A stretch of 64,000 nt of DNA from Puffinus mauretanicus (Eukaryota > Chordata > Aves > Procellariiformes > Procellariidae), in NCBI GenBank assembly GCA_023333565.1, contig JAJKFH010003889.1:366429-430428 (forward strand), in the 5' to 3' direction. The stretch's first letter is position 1. The number at the start of each line of letters is the position of its first letter. The notes beneath the pieces are model-generated. The model was not told the origin of the DNA, made no database searches, and saw only the letters and a list, made by a program, of their open reading frames with translations. Position numbers and translations under genes: made by a program. Shown here piece after piece: positions 1 to 10,430 of this stretch.

Positions 1-1044
1 ACCTTGTGGATTTTGTGACACGCACAAAGTACCTCGGAGAAGGTGCCGAAGGAAATGATTTGCTGGACGGCAGGAGAAAGGTGGGGGTCAGGGAAAGGAG
101 AGTCACAGAACAGGCGGGAGAGTAAGAAAAACCAAATTTTTCCAAAGCAGAAGTTGCCATGAGGGTTGTCCTAGGGACCTGGTTTTCAGGAAATGTCTTT
201 GAAAAGCATGTCCTTTCAAAGCTTCCTAGATCAGGCCTACAAAATGGCTGGGTTTTTCTAACCATGTGGCCTCGGAGGCTGTGTGCTAGCTAATTGCCAT
301 ACGGGACATTCCTGTCCCCTCACTGCCCTCAAGCCCAGCTTTACAGACCCCGGGACCTCATCTGAAGAGGTGCTGAGCCATAGGGAAACAAGGGTTGGAA
401 ACCCTCCAGCGATCTCCTGCCTTTCGCTGTGGGCAAGACCAACTGCTGCGGCATTTCTGAGAGGCGGCAGCCCACCCCGGGATGATGTACTCAGGGCGAT
501 TCTGACTTGGCTGAAATCACTCCTGCCTTGGGCAGCGCTTTCCCCCATCCCACAAGCACCTCGTAAATGAGATCAGTGAATTTGTCATCAAGATAGGAAC
601 GCCGAGGCTGAGGTGTGGAGGGACAGAGTGGCACGACAACTGCCCAGACACACAACCCAGCCGTTCCACACGCCAGATCAAAGCATGCCCCAAGGACGAA
701 GCTAGGAGGAAGGCACTTACTAAACACCAGGGTCTCTCACAAGTTGCACTCATACTTGCCAAGCAAAAACTCCCTGATTCACAGCTGCCCAGCAAAAAAT
801 ACCTTTGCAGATCTGGGCTGGTGGTGATCGTAAGGAACTCCCCAACAGCGGTGCACAACAGGACCCTCCTGTTGACTTTTCCAGCCTGAACATCTGCCTT
901 AGGTGCCTCTGTCCATGGGGACTCTGCTTGCAGGCAGCTCACCCCAGCATCGGACTCCTGGGCCAGCATCCCCCCAGCAGGCAGGGCAGGAGCTGTGCTC
1001 CTCCAGGTGCTCATCTGAGCCCAAACCTTGGCAGAGCCACCCAT
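1..1044. other. Non-coding stretch, no gene seen
   Basis: Mixed-composition single-copy DNA. Both strands carry overlapping open frames without a recognisable domain; the longest runs on the minus strand at 517-1110 (197 codons) and its first codons lie in a MIR-like fragment. No CpG cluster, RNA gene or tandem repeat is visible. Confidence 0.6.
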
Positions 1045-1145
1045 GCAGCAGGCAGGTGCCTGGCCTTTCCGTGCCTCCGTTTCCCTACACGTAAAGGCAG
1101 CAAAGGGCACCAGCTTCCTCTGTAAGTGAGTTGAGATCTAACCAG
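1045..1145 (+). repeat. MIR-type SINE fragment, old
   Basis: The stretch around 1061-1100 follows the MIR core order: a gtgcct-like word, a pyrimidine-rich cctttcc, then gtgcctccgtttccct, then a diverged form of 'ctgtaaaatgg' (acgtaaaggcagc). A following piece, cttcctctgtaagtgagttg, resembles the next part of the core. MIR elements are inactive tRNA-derived SINEs spread before the amniote radiation. Only the core is left; the tRNA-like head and the tail are not recognisable. Divergence is high, so a chance likeness is possible. Confidence 0.5.
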
Positions 1146-2500
1146 GAAAAGAGCCATGCAAGATTTCAGGATCATGAAGCAGCATTGCTGCTGCACTTCA
1201 TTATCATCCTCTGGTCTCTCTTTTCCAGCCTTGCCCCCTTCCTTGGCTCTGCTGTGGCCCTAACTCTGCTCCTTCATCTCTTCACCCTGCCTTCACGGCC
1301 TCTGCTTCGTGTCTCTGCCCATCGCAGCGCACTGCAACACTGAGCCCTCCGCAGAGCTCCCTCAGCTGCTAATGGCAAGTTATTTTCCTTTTTCCCTGTG
1401 GCAAGAAAGAAAAAGGAAATTTGGTACCGATTTATTTCCAGTTATTGTTTGCTCCTCCAACAGTGGCTCATTTGGAATGTTTAATCACTAGGTAGCTCGT
1501 TCTGCTTTCTCACAGAGCATCTTTTGTCCTGCAAGATACGTTGCGCATTGTGTTCTTTCTCTAACACAGTTTTCATGGAGTGAGCTTTAAAAATAATTTT
1601 CCTTGACCGCTTTTTGTCTTGAATGTTTAAAGCACCTTTTCTTTGTGAATCCCTGGCGCGCCTCCCTCACAACTCTGCTTTTTGTGATCTGCCTTGCCTC
1701 TGCATGGTCCAGTCTAAAATTCAATTAAATCAGCCGACACATCTTTTAGAGGCAGCGGGTTTTGGGTCAAACCCCCAGAGAAGCCAGAACCTGAGATCAG
1801 CCCAAACCACGGCACACAGATGTAAGCAGGCTGAGACTGCTTAGTCCATCAGACTGCTGACTACACTGTCCTGCCAACGCTAAATTCCTTGCAACCAGAA
1901 GGAGTTAAAAAAATACAAGAAATAAGGCAAAATAAGAAACAACTCTGCTTTGATATGTAGTAACTATTGCCACAGAGAGAAACTACTCTGAAACTAGCAA
2001 AGAATACTCTTGCATGAGTGGCTGCACGGGTGATTCATGCAGGTACAGTAAAGTCTGGCATATCTGAAAGTGTCCCAGAAAGTATGTGTCCCACCTGCAG
2101 CAGATCTTGTGATTCCTGGAAGCGTGAGTGGGATGTTACATGAGGACACGTTTCTCTTGGGGAAATCCCAGAGAAGGCAGCCCTGCCTTGGGCTCTCACT
2201 AACGCTGGTTGGAGTAGGTTTACAGGACCGTCCATCTGTAATCCTTCCGGATTGCAGAGGCTGGACTTGGCACACAGTCTACACATGTGGACGTGCGTGT
2301 AATGATCTATTCAGACACTGTGTACCCAATTATGTCTTCTGTGCATTGGCGATACTCCTAAGGTCTTGGAGATCATTTCATTAATTACACTGTACCATTT
2401 CATCTACGTTCACTTCAGCAGCCCCGACTATGAAAATACCATTCTCTTTTTCACTGAGACAGGAACAAAGGTGCCCGTGTGAGAAGTCTTTTTTAAAAGG
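1146..2500. other. Non-coding stretch, no gene seen
   Basis: Single-copy DNA with no repeat I can name. It holds short pyrimidine-rich runs around 1200-1300 and A-rich runs around 1905-1945. Open frames are short (under 110 codons) and show no domain or codon pattern suggesting coding. Confidence 0.6.
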
Positions 2501-2531
2501 CTTCCTTTTAATTTATCTTTTTTTGCTTCAG

Positions 2532-2568
2532 CAAAAGTGTTGAGAGGATGCAATGGGATTCATTTCAG
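2532..2568 (+). other. Candidate 37-base exon, weak
   Basis: A pyrimidine-rich run ending in tttttttgcttcag (AG at 2530-2531) is followed 37 bases later by a consensus-like donor, ttcag|gtaagaaa, with GT at 2569-2570. This is the layout of a small exon. The segment is not a multiple of three and I recognise no peptide. Acceptor-donor pairs this close occur by chance in 64 kb, so this is only a site to compare with RNA data. Confidence 0.15.
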
Positions 2569-5040
2569 GTAAGAAATAGGAGGAGCTGTTGAGGATGAAG
2601 CTGTGCAAAGACCAGGTGTGAGAACAAACTGGTGCAGCTCAGTAGGGTGTCTTGCCTCCCAGCTGAAGGTTGGGAGATGATGGCTAAAGCAGAGCAGGAG
2701 GCTGTGCTGTCAGAGGAGCAGACACCAACAGGAGGAGTGTGCGCAAACCCCTGCCTGGGTAATAACGCTTGGGGTCAGCCCTGTGATTCAGGCCTTTGAC
2801 CCCACTGGAGCTGGGTGACATTAGCATGTAGGCTGGGCTAAAAAGAAATCAGATTTATCTGCATTGGCAATATTCAGTTGAAGAAGCCAAAGCAGAAAGC
2901 AATATTCCCCTCCACCCCAAGTCTGAAATACTTTACTGCAACATTTTTCATAGGGATCACTCTAATTTCTCAGCACACAGGGCTCATTCTCTTTTCTCAC
3001 GGACTCCCATTATATACGACCATACTCGAAAGGGTAAAACCCTCCCACTTCTCATTTGGGGTTGAACAAAGCATTTCCTTTAGTCCCAAATGAAATCATT
3101 GCTGATTTCTCCATCCACTAAAAATTCAAAACTACAAAAGAAAACTACCCACTCTGGCTTGGTCTGAAATGAATTCATTTCCCGGCTTGTTTGGGAACGG
3201 CAGGTGTTAGAGCCAGATTGCAATGCAGGTAGTAAATGAGCTCATCAAACTTTAGTTAGCAAAAATTCCACTCTGGACTAAATGAATCCAGCCTTGACTC
3301 TTTCTACAGTCAGCCGAGAGCAGGGGCAACCCTGAGAACAACTGCTCTGTGCAGGGAGCTAGCTGGAGGACTTTGAACCTGGCATTTCTTGTTGCACCAG
3401 AGATCCCCAGGGGCAGGAGATACCCTCCCTCCAAGATTTTTGGAGGAGGGGATGGAGCCCAACACACAGGAATGACAAATCCCCCCAATAAGGCATGCGT
3501 GCGCCAGACTTCAGCTCAAATCCTGGGCTCATTAATGAGAAACACAAGTGGCATCTCTTAACTGCTGCGTGTCCTAAACAGCTCTGCTCCTCTTTATTAG
3601 CACCTCCAGCTTTCTGCAAGAAGAGGGGAGGAATAAACAAAAGGTATAGTTCACAGATATGCCTGACTGACCTTGGTAAGTCAACATGACTTCAGCTTGT
3701 CTGTCTAATGAGTCAACTACATAATTATGGCTGTCTCAGGGAGAGGCTAATAAGTCCCAGGTATCTGAAGCGTCACCAGCCAGTGGCGGGCCTCTGCCAC
3801 AGGATGGGAGAGGTTGCGCTTGTGTTGGAGGCTGAGGGATGCAAGCGGGAGGGAAGGAGGAGGAAGAGGTAGGAGGCAGAAGGTTGAATTCTGGCTGCCT
3901 TTGCCTCAGGAACTGCTCTGTGCCATGGATCCATTTCCTTTGTGCTCAGGGACTGTCGTTTAAGGACAGATCCACCTCTCCACCCAAAATCCATGCATTT
4001 GGGCTCCCTCTGCAGCTAAAGCAGAGACACTTGCAGTGGATATTTGCTGTAGATGAAGGGGGTGACAAAACCTCTGGAGAAGGTGCTTCTGCCTCTCCGC
4101 TGCCTGTAGAGGAAGCCCAGGGGGCTACCTTGGGTTTGAGATTTGGACGGTTAAAGAAAAGGCACATCCAGCTAAGCCCTTCCATACAGAAGCCTCAAGT
4201 GGGAAAATCTCCTTTAAGAACAGGTCTCTGCATCCCACAGCCCCTGCTCTCCCCTTCTCCCCACCGTATTGTGTGGCACTGGGATAAACACACAGAAATC
4301 CTGCTGCAGGGAAACGCTTAATAACCAAAATACAGCCTGAAGCAGTAAGAAGGCTTTGCTGTGCCATGGGACATCTCTAAACAATCCTGTCCTATGTGGG
4401 GTCACTTTCCTCCCATTGCAGCCAGACACAAGCCCTGGATTCGGGAAGATCAAGCTCTTTCCTCCTAAGCAGGAGCTGCCATCCCATCATGCGTGTGCAG
4501 GGAAATGTGTGTGTTTGTGCCTGTGTTGCTGTGAGCACGGTGATGCTGCAAACCCTGCAACCTCTGCATATCACCACGATACCACCAGCAACATCTGCCG
4601 CTTGCGTCTTTGTTCTTCCTGATGAAAGGACTCTTGAATTTGCGCATGATGCAATTTATTTGCCTTTTTTACAAATACACACCCCCTTCCTCCTCCCTTA
4701 CTCTCTCCTTCCCTGAGATAATATTGACACCAATATCCATAAAGGAGAATATTAAAATAACCTTTTCCATTACATCCTAATTTAACTACTTCCCTGCGTT
4801 GCACGACACACCTGGCTGTCTTTGTCTGTTTGTAATGTGCTCCTTCATTCCTTTCTTGAGAGTCCCTCTATTCCATCAAATTCCTCCTCCTTGCACACTA
4901 AGCTGCAGATTACTTTTTCATAAGATGCAATTTCACCCGGATCTCATTACTTACTCTCTTAATGTATTTTCTGTATTTGTTTCATCTACAATTTCTCTTG
5001 TGCTCTGTTCTGCTGATAAAATAGTCAGCTGAGGTGCTGT
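2569..5040. other. Non-coding stretch with a purine tract
   Basis: No gene recognised. 3843-3880 is a G/A-rich tract (gggaggaaggagg-like) with two pyrimidine-type interruptions. The frame at 3839-4321 (160 codons, plus) runs over this tract and has no domain. 4660-4720 is rich in pyrimidines. Confidence 0.55.
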
Positions 5041-6640
5041 GGAAAGCAACTTGCTGGAGTGCATTAACTAAAACTCTTCTTATTCTTGATTCGATATGCA
5101 TTCTCTGTGCCTTCAGCCTGCCAGGCAGAATTAGACCCGGTATGTGTACAGTGCAGAAAGGACCCTAGAATATAGGACCTCTTGATTTATTAACATCTAT
5201 CTGATAGTGGCATTTAGGTTGGCCAGGAACCAGGGGCAACAGGAGGGTGAGGAAAGAAAGTCAATGAGAATCCTGCCAATGTTCAAGCCAACCTCATGAT
5301 GCTTAAGTTTCATGAGGATGCTGTAATGCTCCACGAGAGCTGGAGTTCACTGTGGACACCCTCCCTCGGGATACACTAGTCTCCCCCCACCCTCAGTAGC
5401 CAAGAATGGCACAGAAATGGCAATTCCAATGCATCATTGGAGATGGGAGTCTACTTGGGAGCCCCTGGCCCAAAGAGGACATGAAGAATTGACTGCCTCC
5501 AAACTACAGGTCTTGCCCAGCATCATGGCAGTCCACCTAGATAGAAATTGTTTCATTTTGCCGGAATTACAGCAGTTGTGGACTGGACATCTTCCACTTT
5601 TCAGGTGTTCTGGGAGAAAAGTGAAAGCAACTTTTCTGCGGAGAGATGACAATGTTCAGGAAATGAGCTGTTTTCTAGAAAAAAATCACCAAAAGTTTTA
5701 GATGAACCCATCCTCATCAATTAGGAACTGCAGAGGAGCACCGTCTGCATTGGCCAGAGTTACAGCTATGGACCACATCCGCCATCCCACCCTCGTACTG
5801 ACATAAACCTCTCCCCAGGCAGCCCCACGGGGGTGAGCAGAAGTGAACAAGAGAGTAAAAAGGTAGAAGACAAGAGGCATCTGCAATATCAGGGAAACAG
5901 GTAAGATGAGGAGGTCCTTTTGAAGTCAAAGTGGGAGCCAGTGGCAGGACAAGGGAACATACTCGTCTTTACTACATGTGTGAATCCCTCAAACATCATC
6001 CTGATGGACTTGGATTATTCAAACCTTGGGCTTGTGTGGGAGTCGCTGTCAAGCTCCTGTTCCCAGAGCATATTTAAGCCCGGCGCTGGTTTGCTCCCTT
6101 CCCTTCATATTCAGTGCTGGACCCACGGCTGCAGGCAGACAGCAGCGTTGCTGGTGACGGTGGACAGGACACGGCGTCTCTGTGCTGAGATATCTGGCTG
6201 ACAGGGGAACGTAACAGCACAGGCTGTTCTCAGAAAAGAGGTATTTGCCTTAAGAGGCTTAAAGTGCAAGTTTGGGGTCTGGCCTGAACTTAAGCCAAAA
6301 AAAGAAAAAAAAAAACCAAACCCTGTAATTACAGGCAATATTTTTACTTCGCAGAAGATTAACAGGTCAGGAGAAGAATTTAAGTCTCCTCCTTTCCTGA
6401 ATTCCGATTTAATAGCAAATAATCCTGCCCCTGAATGCAAAAAAAAATATTACCCTGGAGAATTCTGGTGAAATTCAAAGGAGGTCAAACAACAAAAAGG
6501 TCAAAAATTAAGCAGATGGCATTCTCTGATGGTGTATACAAAATAAAAAGTGATCTGCCTTCCTCTTCCATACCTACACTCCTCCCCTACCATCAAATAC
6601 CACACATATACTTCTTGTTTGTTCTGCGGCTAAAATAAGA
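5041..6640. other. Non-coding stretch, no gene seen
   Basis: Single-copy DNA. An A-rich run lies at 6297-6315. A TATA-like word (catatttaagc) near 6068-6080 is followed by C/G-rich sequence but has no other promoter sign. At 5900 aaacag|gtaagatg resembles a splice donor, without a convincing partner acceptor. No repeat family recognised. Confidence 0.55.
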
Positions 6641-6960
6641 ATTTGAAGTCACTAACACTCCCTATCCTTCACTGATGTTCAGGCAAGCGCACCATTTTTA
6701 ATGTGTCTGGAGGGAGGAATTTATTAAAGAGGCACTGCATTAAAAATATGCAAATGTTCCCAGTAACTACACAGGCCCATGAGGAAGCCAGATGAAATGT
6801 CATCCCTCCCTTCTCCCTTCCCCATTTTTATGCACTGAGATGGTTTATGATTCCTCCTGTTTTATACTGTAACTGGGAGCATAGCAGATATTTAATCTGT
6901 TTGGAAATAATTGCAGCAATAATGATTATTTTATTGAGTTTAACTACGTTCTAAAAAAAG
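6641..6960. other. A/T-rich block, possible conserved regulatory element
   Basis: A run of A/T-rich, repeat-free sequence with an exact octamer ATGCAAAT at 6748-6755 (POU-factor site type) and several TAAT/ATTA cores, densest at 6890-6945. Blocks of this look are often conserved non-coding elements in vertebrates. The motifs are visible; conservation and function are inferred. Confidence 0.3.
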
Positions 6961-7941
6961 GAGACGCTGCAGCAATGACACGCCAAGAAAGGGAGAAGGA
7001 GAGAAGATGCTCTGAGCGTGTGTGCAAGGTTTTACACCCTCCTATATGCACACACGCGGGCAGGGGGGGGGATGCCTGTGTGATGCATGTGGGTGGGAGG
7101 GAGCACGTGAAAGCATGTCTGGCTGAGCGTGTAATGGACTTACATGGAACTTGTGCCCAAACACTCTGACAGGAGCCAAGCTGCCTGTGACCTCCAAACA
7201 GGACCACATCTCTAAAATCAATTGCTCATCCTGAGTTTTTACAAAATTCTCCCTTTCGGAGTGCAGCAGGGGCACGGGGAGAGGAAACACCATTAATTTC
7301 CTGTTTCTCTACATTTCTTCTTTGAAGCTGTTGCGTTACACAGCCTCAAGGCAGCTAAAAGCCACAGTGAGATGGACTCTGTGGTCTTAATCCCAGGGAA
7401 AATGCATCTCTCAAGTTCTTTTTATATCTTCCCAACCTTCCCAAATCCCTGCCTAATACCAAGCTTCAGAGAGCTTTCTTTTTCACGTTTCCCCTGATCT
7501 CCCCATGCTCCCTGTTACCCCCCTCCCTTTCGGCTGCTGCAGCAGCGCTGGGCTGTCAGAGAAGCCAACGCCAGCGTGGCCATGCAGCCCTGCGGGGACT
7601 CGGCGATGACACTTGAAGGAAGGGCCGGTATTTCTACACGCTGCATCACAGCAGCATGCTCCTATCTGGCAGTGTTTGATGTTCCAGATTAGGAGGGGCT
7701 GCACTGTGCATCTTTGGGGGTTGCTCATGCTGTACAGAAAGGAAAGGTTTTTGCCAGGGTCATACATATAGAGACATCCTGCACCCTTTACTGTTCTCTT
7801 CCCTCCCCAGGAGCACAGCTCAGCCAGGGAGCACTGGGATTAGGCCAAGCAGGCACTGAAACTGAGATGCCTTCCGAAATCTCCTCCCACATGAAAACCA
7901 GCTGCTCTGAAATGCAGCCTCCCTCCTCTCCCCATCAGCGG
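6961..7941. other. Non-coding stretch with a G-rich spot
   Basis: No gene. A run of nine G at 7063-7071 is preceded by GGG and followed within about 20 bases by gggtgggaggg, so a G-quadruplex is possible on the plus strand. The rest is mixed single-copy DNA. Confidence 0.5.
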
Positions 7942-8029
7942 GAGTCCTTGCCATGGCATGCTGGAGTCCTTGCCGTGGCATGCTGGAGTCCTTGCCGTGG
8001 CATGCTGGAGTCCTTGCCATGGCATGCTG
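7942..8029. repeat. 22-base minisatellite, 4 copies
   Basis: Four head-to-tail copies of a 22-base unit that begins gagtccttgcc and ends tggcatgctg. The copies are identical except at unit position 12, which reads A, G, G, A from first to fourth. The unit contains the self-complementary words GCATGC and, in copies 1 and 4, CCATGG. Near identity points to recent expansion or homogenisation. Because 22 is not a multiple of three, each unit shifts frame, so frames reading through it are not repeat proteins. Confidence 0.95.
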
Positions 8030-8800
8030 ACACTGGCTATCAGGGGGAGCAATGGATGCACAAGGCCGGGGCAAATGTTGGATGGGCAGGAGGAATAGGC
8101 TCCCATGGGGATGGTGGAAGCAGAGGATGACAGCGGAGTTGCAGCTGGTCTGCTCCGGGAATCCTGAGCTTCGTGTCCAGTATGACTCGGAAGAGGAGGT
8201 GAAGCTTTCCGTCATGCAGCCCAGCTGTCAACACCACCCAGGATCTCGAGGCTTTCAGCAGGAGCAGGGGGATGAAGGGGACATCTGACTCTCGGTGTGA
8301 CCCTCATAAACAAGGTTCCCCTGGCTTCGGAAAGTGCCTTTTCTCTAGTTCCCCTTCCAGAAAAATCTTTCCATTTTCAACAGCTCGCATCCAGCTGTTG
8401 GTCATGAAAGTGTCCTAAGAACCAGGTTCTGCCTCTCCCTGAAGTTTAATGGATAGCTGCAATGTGTGAAACCCCAATCACTTCTACAGCATCTATTTAT
8501 CTCTCACAGGCTGCATTGTTAAACCTCCATAAATACCTTTTCTGTCAGAAACTGGTGCTTAATTATTATATAATAACTGTCTTAATAAATAGAAATGCCT
8601 TATCTGAGGCACTTCGTTTAACAGATGAGACATCATCTTCCCTCCCATAAATCCTGGAGTAGATCAAAATGTCAGAGGGTCTTAAAGCTGCGATGAGAGG
8701 TGAGGCTAACATCCTTGCTTACAGGGAAAGGGAACACCTCCACAAGGTCTTCTCAGACCAGCACAGCACCCACATGTTTGAGTTTATGACAGTGTTCGGT
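8030..8800. other. Non-coding stretch, no gene seen
   Basis: Mixed DNA after the minisatellite, becoming A/T-rich around 8540-8620. No repeat family or coding signal recognised. Confidence 0.5.
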
Positions 8801-9200
8801 GCCCATCAAGCCAGAACAATTTGTCCAATTAGAATTCACACAGTGTAGACCTAACTGTATAATTATCAACATGGTGCAAAGAAAATTTTGGGAAGAAAAA
8901 TGACAAGATAATTCAATCCCAACAGTCCCTTCCAGAGAGGAGAATCCCTCCCCGTCCCCAAATCCAGAGCACAGTATGACACAGGGTCTACGAATAAGAC
9001 ATCAGAGGTTTTCCATGACTACTGCAAACATTGCAACACTTGCCTGGGCTTCACTAACACGCATTAACCAGAGTTTGTTGCTTGATGTCATCTCCTTTCA
9101 TCTCAATTAACTTCCCTTCTTTTTTCTCCCTCTTGACTATTCAATTAAAAGTGTGACCAAAAGTTAATTACTCTAATTCAATTTAGCTACAATTCCTGTG
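8801..9200. other. A/T-rich block, possible conserved regulatory element
   Basis: Repeat-free and dense in homeodomain-type cores, especially 9095-9195, where caattaac, tcaattaaa, gttaattac, ctctaattc and aatttagc follow one another. The density of AATTA/TTAAT words is well above the flanks. Enhancer function is inferred, not shown. Confidence 0.35.
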
Positions 9201-9989
9201 GGGGAATAGAGAGGAGAGTGTGGGTGAGGGGCTGGAGAAGGGAGCAAAGGCAGAAAAGCTGTGCTGGAGTCTTCTGAAGAATCGCAGGTCTTGTGAGCTT
9301 AGCTCTGCTCACAAGAAGACGCCCAGCACAGCTTGGTCATGCCTGGTGCGCAGAGCCTGGGAAGCAGGACTTGGCTAGCAGGGAAAAGTGTGATCCTAAA
9401 CAGTGCTCCCATGGGAGAAGCAGTAAGATCTATTCAAGAACAAGAGATGAAGAGCAGGACAATGACGATGGATGGTTGGATGGACAGATAGATAACAGAC
9501 AGACAGCTATGCAGAGGGGTCGACAGACTGCTGTGCATGGGGATGGGTGCACAGAGGAACAGAGAAATTGGAATAAGAGGTGAAGCGCAGGTCTGACTTC
9601 CCTGGCGAGCTGTCCAAATGGATTCTGCTAATTAACTTCCTTCTCACAACATCCTGGCAGGGTTGCAGACTAATTAGAAACCCCTCTCCTATGCTGGGAA
9701 GCTATCCTGACTCGGGCACTCACAGTCACAGCCCTCAGATTGGGGACATATGGCAGCTGAATGTGCCAGACGAAGCAGCATGGCTTGTCGGAAAATGTCG
9801 GCAGCTGGGAATGAGCAGTCCGGCTCAGTTGCAAGCCCTCTCCAGTCTGCTTCCCTCGCCGCCTGCAAACAAAAGGGCCTTGAGTGCAAATCAGAGGCAC
9901 TTCTTGGCAGCAGAGCTGGGCCAGCTTAAGTCAGAGGTGGAAATCAGGACACCAGACTCCCAGCTCTGTTAAAGTTACTCTCCACTCCC
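9201..9989. other. Non-coding stretch
   Basis: No gene. Includes a short GATG/GATA/GACA microsatellite, listed separately, and the words ctaattaac and ctaattag around 9628-9680. The frame at 9580-9972 (130 codons) has no recognisable domain. Confidence 0.5.
9466..9507. repeat. Degenerate GATR/GACA tetranucleotide repeat
   Basis: Successive 4-base words GATG, GATG, (GTTG), GATG, GACA, GATA, GATA, ACAG, ACAG. An interrupted microsatellite of about 40 bases; likely length-variable but short. Confidence 0.8.
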
Positions 9990-10430
9990 TTTTAGTCTTG
10001 AAAACAAATACAAAAACGTGTCATCAGCAAACTTACCCACCTCTCTAGTCAGCCCTGGCCACATTAGTAAATAGACTGAGCAATATTCCCATCTAACACT
10101 GACCTGCAAGAACCCTTTGACAATCACAATTTCCCCTGCTGAGAATTGCCCATTTCTTCCTATTCTCTCCAACAGCATTAATCTATCACAGGGATTTTAA
10201 CTTGCACCCCCTGGTCACCATCATGCCTTGATAGCTCTCTGTCAGGGTCTTTATCAAAAAAGGCTTTTGAAATTCAAAAGAAGGAGTGTGTGTATATATA
10301 CTCTCTCATTCCCTTTTATCCACTGGTCTCTTAACTCATCCAAAGGATTTAAACGGGTCGGAGAAACACAATTTTCTTCAGCAGAAACCATGCTGTCTGT
10401 CCCTTATCCTATAGAAAAGCCTAAATATAG
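9990..10430 (-). mobile_element. CR1 LINE remnant: reverse-transcriptase core
   Basis: Old, 5'- and 3'-truncated piece of a CR1 non-LTR retrotransposon, read on the minus strand. The complement of 10017-10034 encodes KFADDT, the CR1 form of the reverse-transcriptase active-site box (two Asp that bind metal). Upstream in the same reading direction, QVSVR stands where CR1 has PQGSVLGP. The complement near 10375-10395 gives a QHGF-like stretch (SMVSA), and about 10258-10270 resembles the 'DFSKAFDTV' region. The frame from 10178 down to 9975 is open for 67 codons. The rest of ORF2, the 5' end and the 3' end are missing here. Family is confident, subfamily is not. Confidence 0.85.

Noticed and set aside
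517..1110. 197-codon minus-strand open frame
   Set aside because: No domain, no splice or promoter context, and its start reads antisense through a MIR-like fragment; length is within chance for 64 kb.
3839..4321. 160-codon plus-strand open frame
   Set aside because: Runs through a purine tract that lowers stop frequency; no domain.
6068..6080. TATA-like word before C/G-rich sequence
   Set aside because: Not a full consensus match and no downstream gene.
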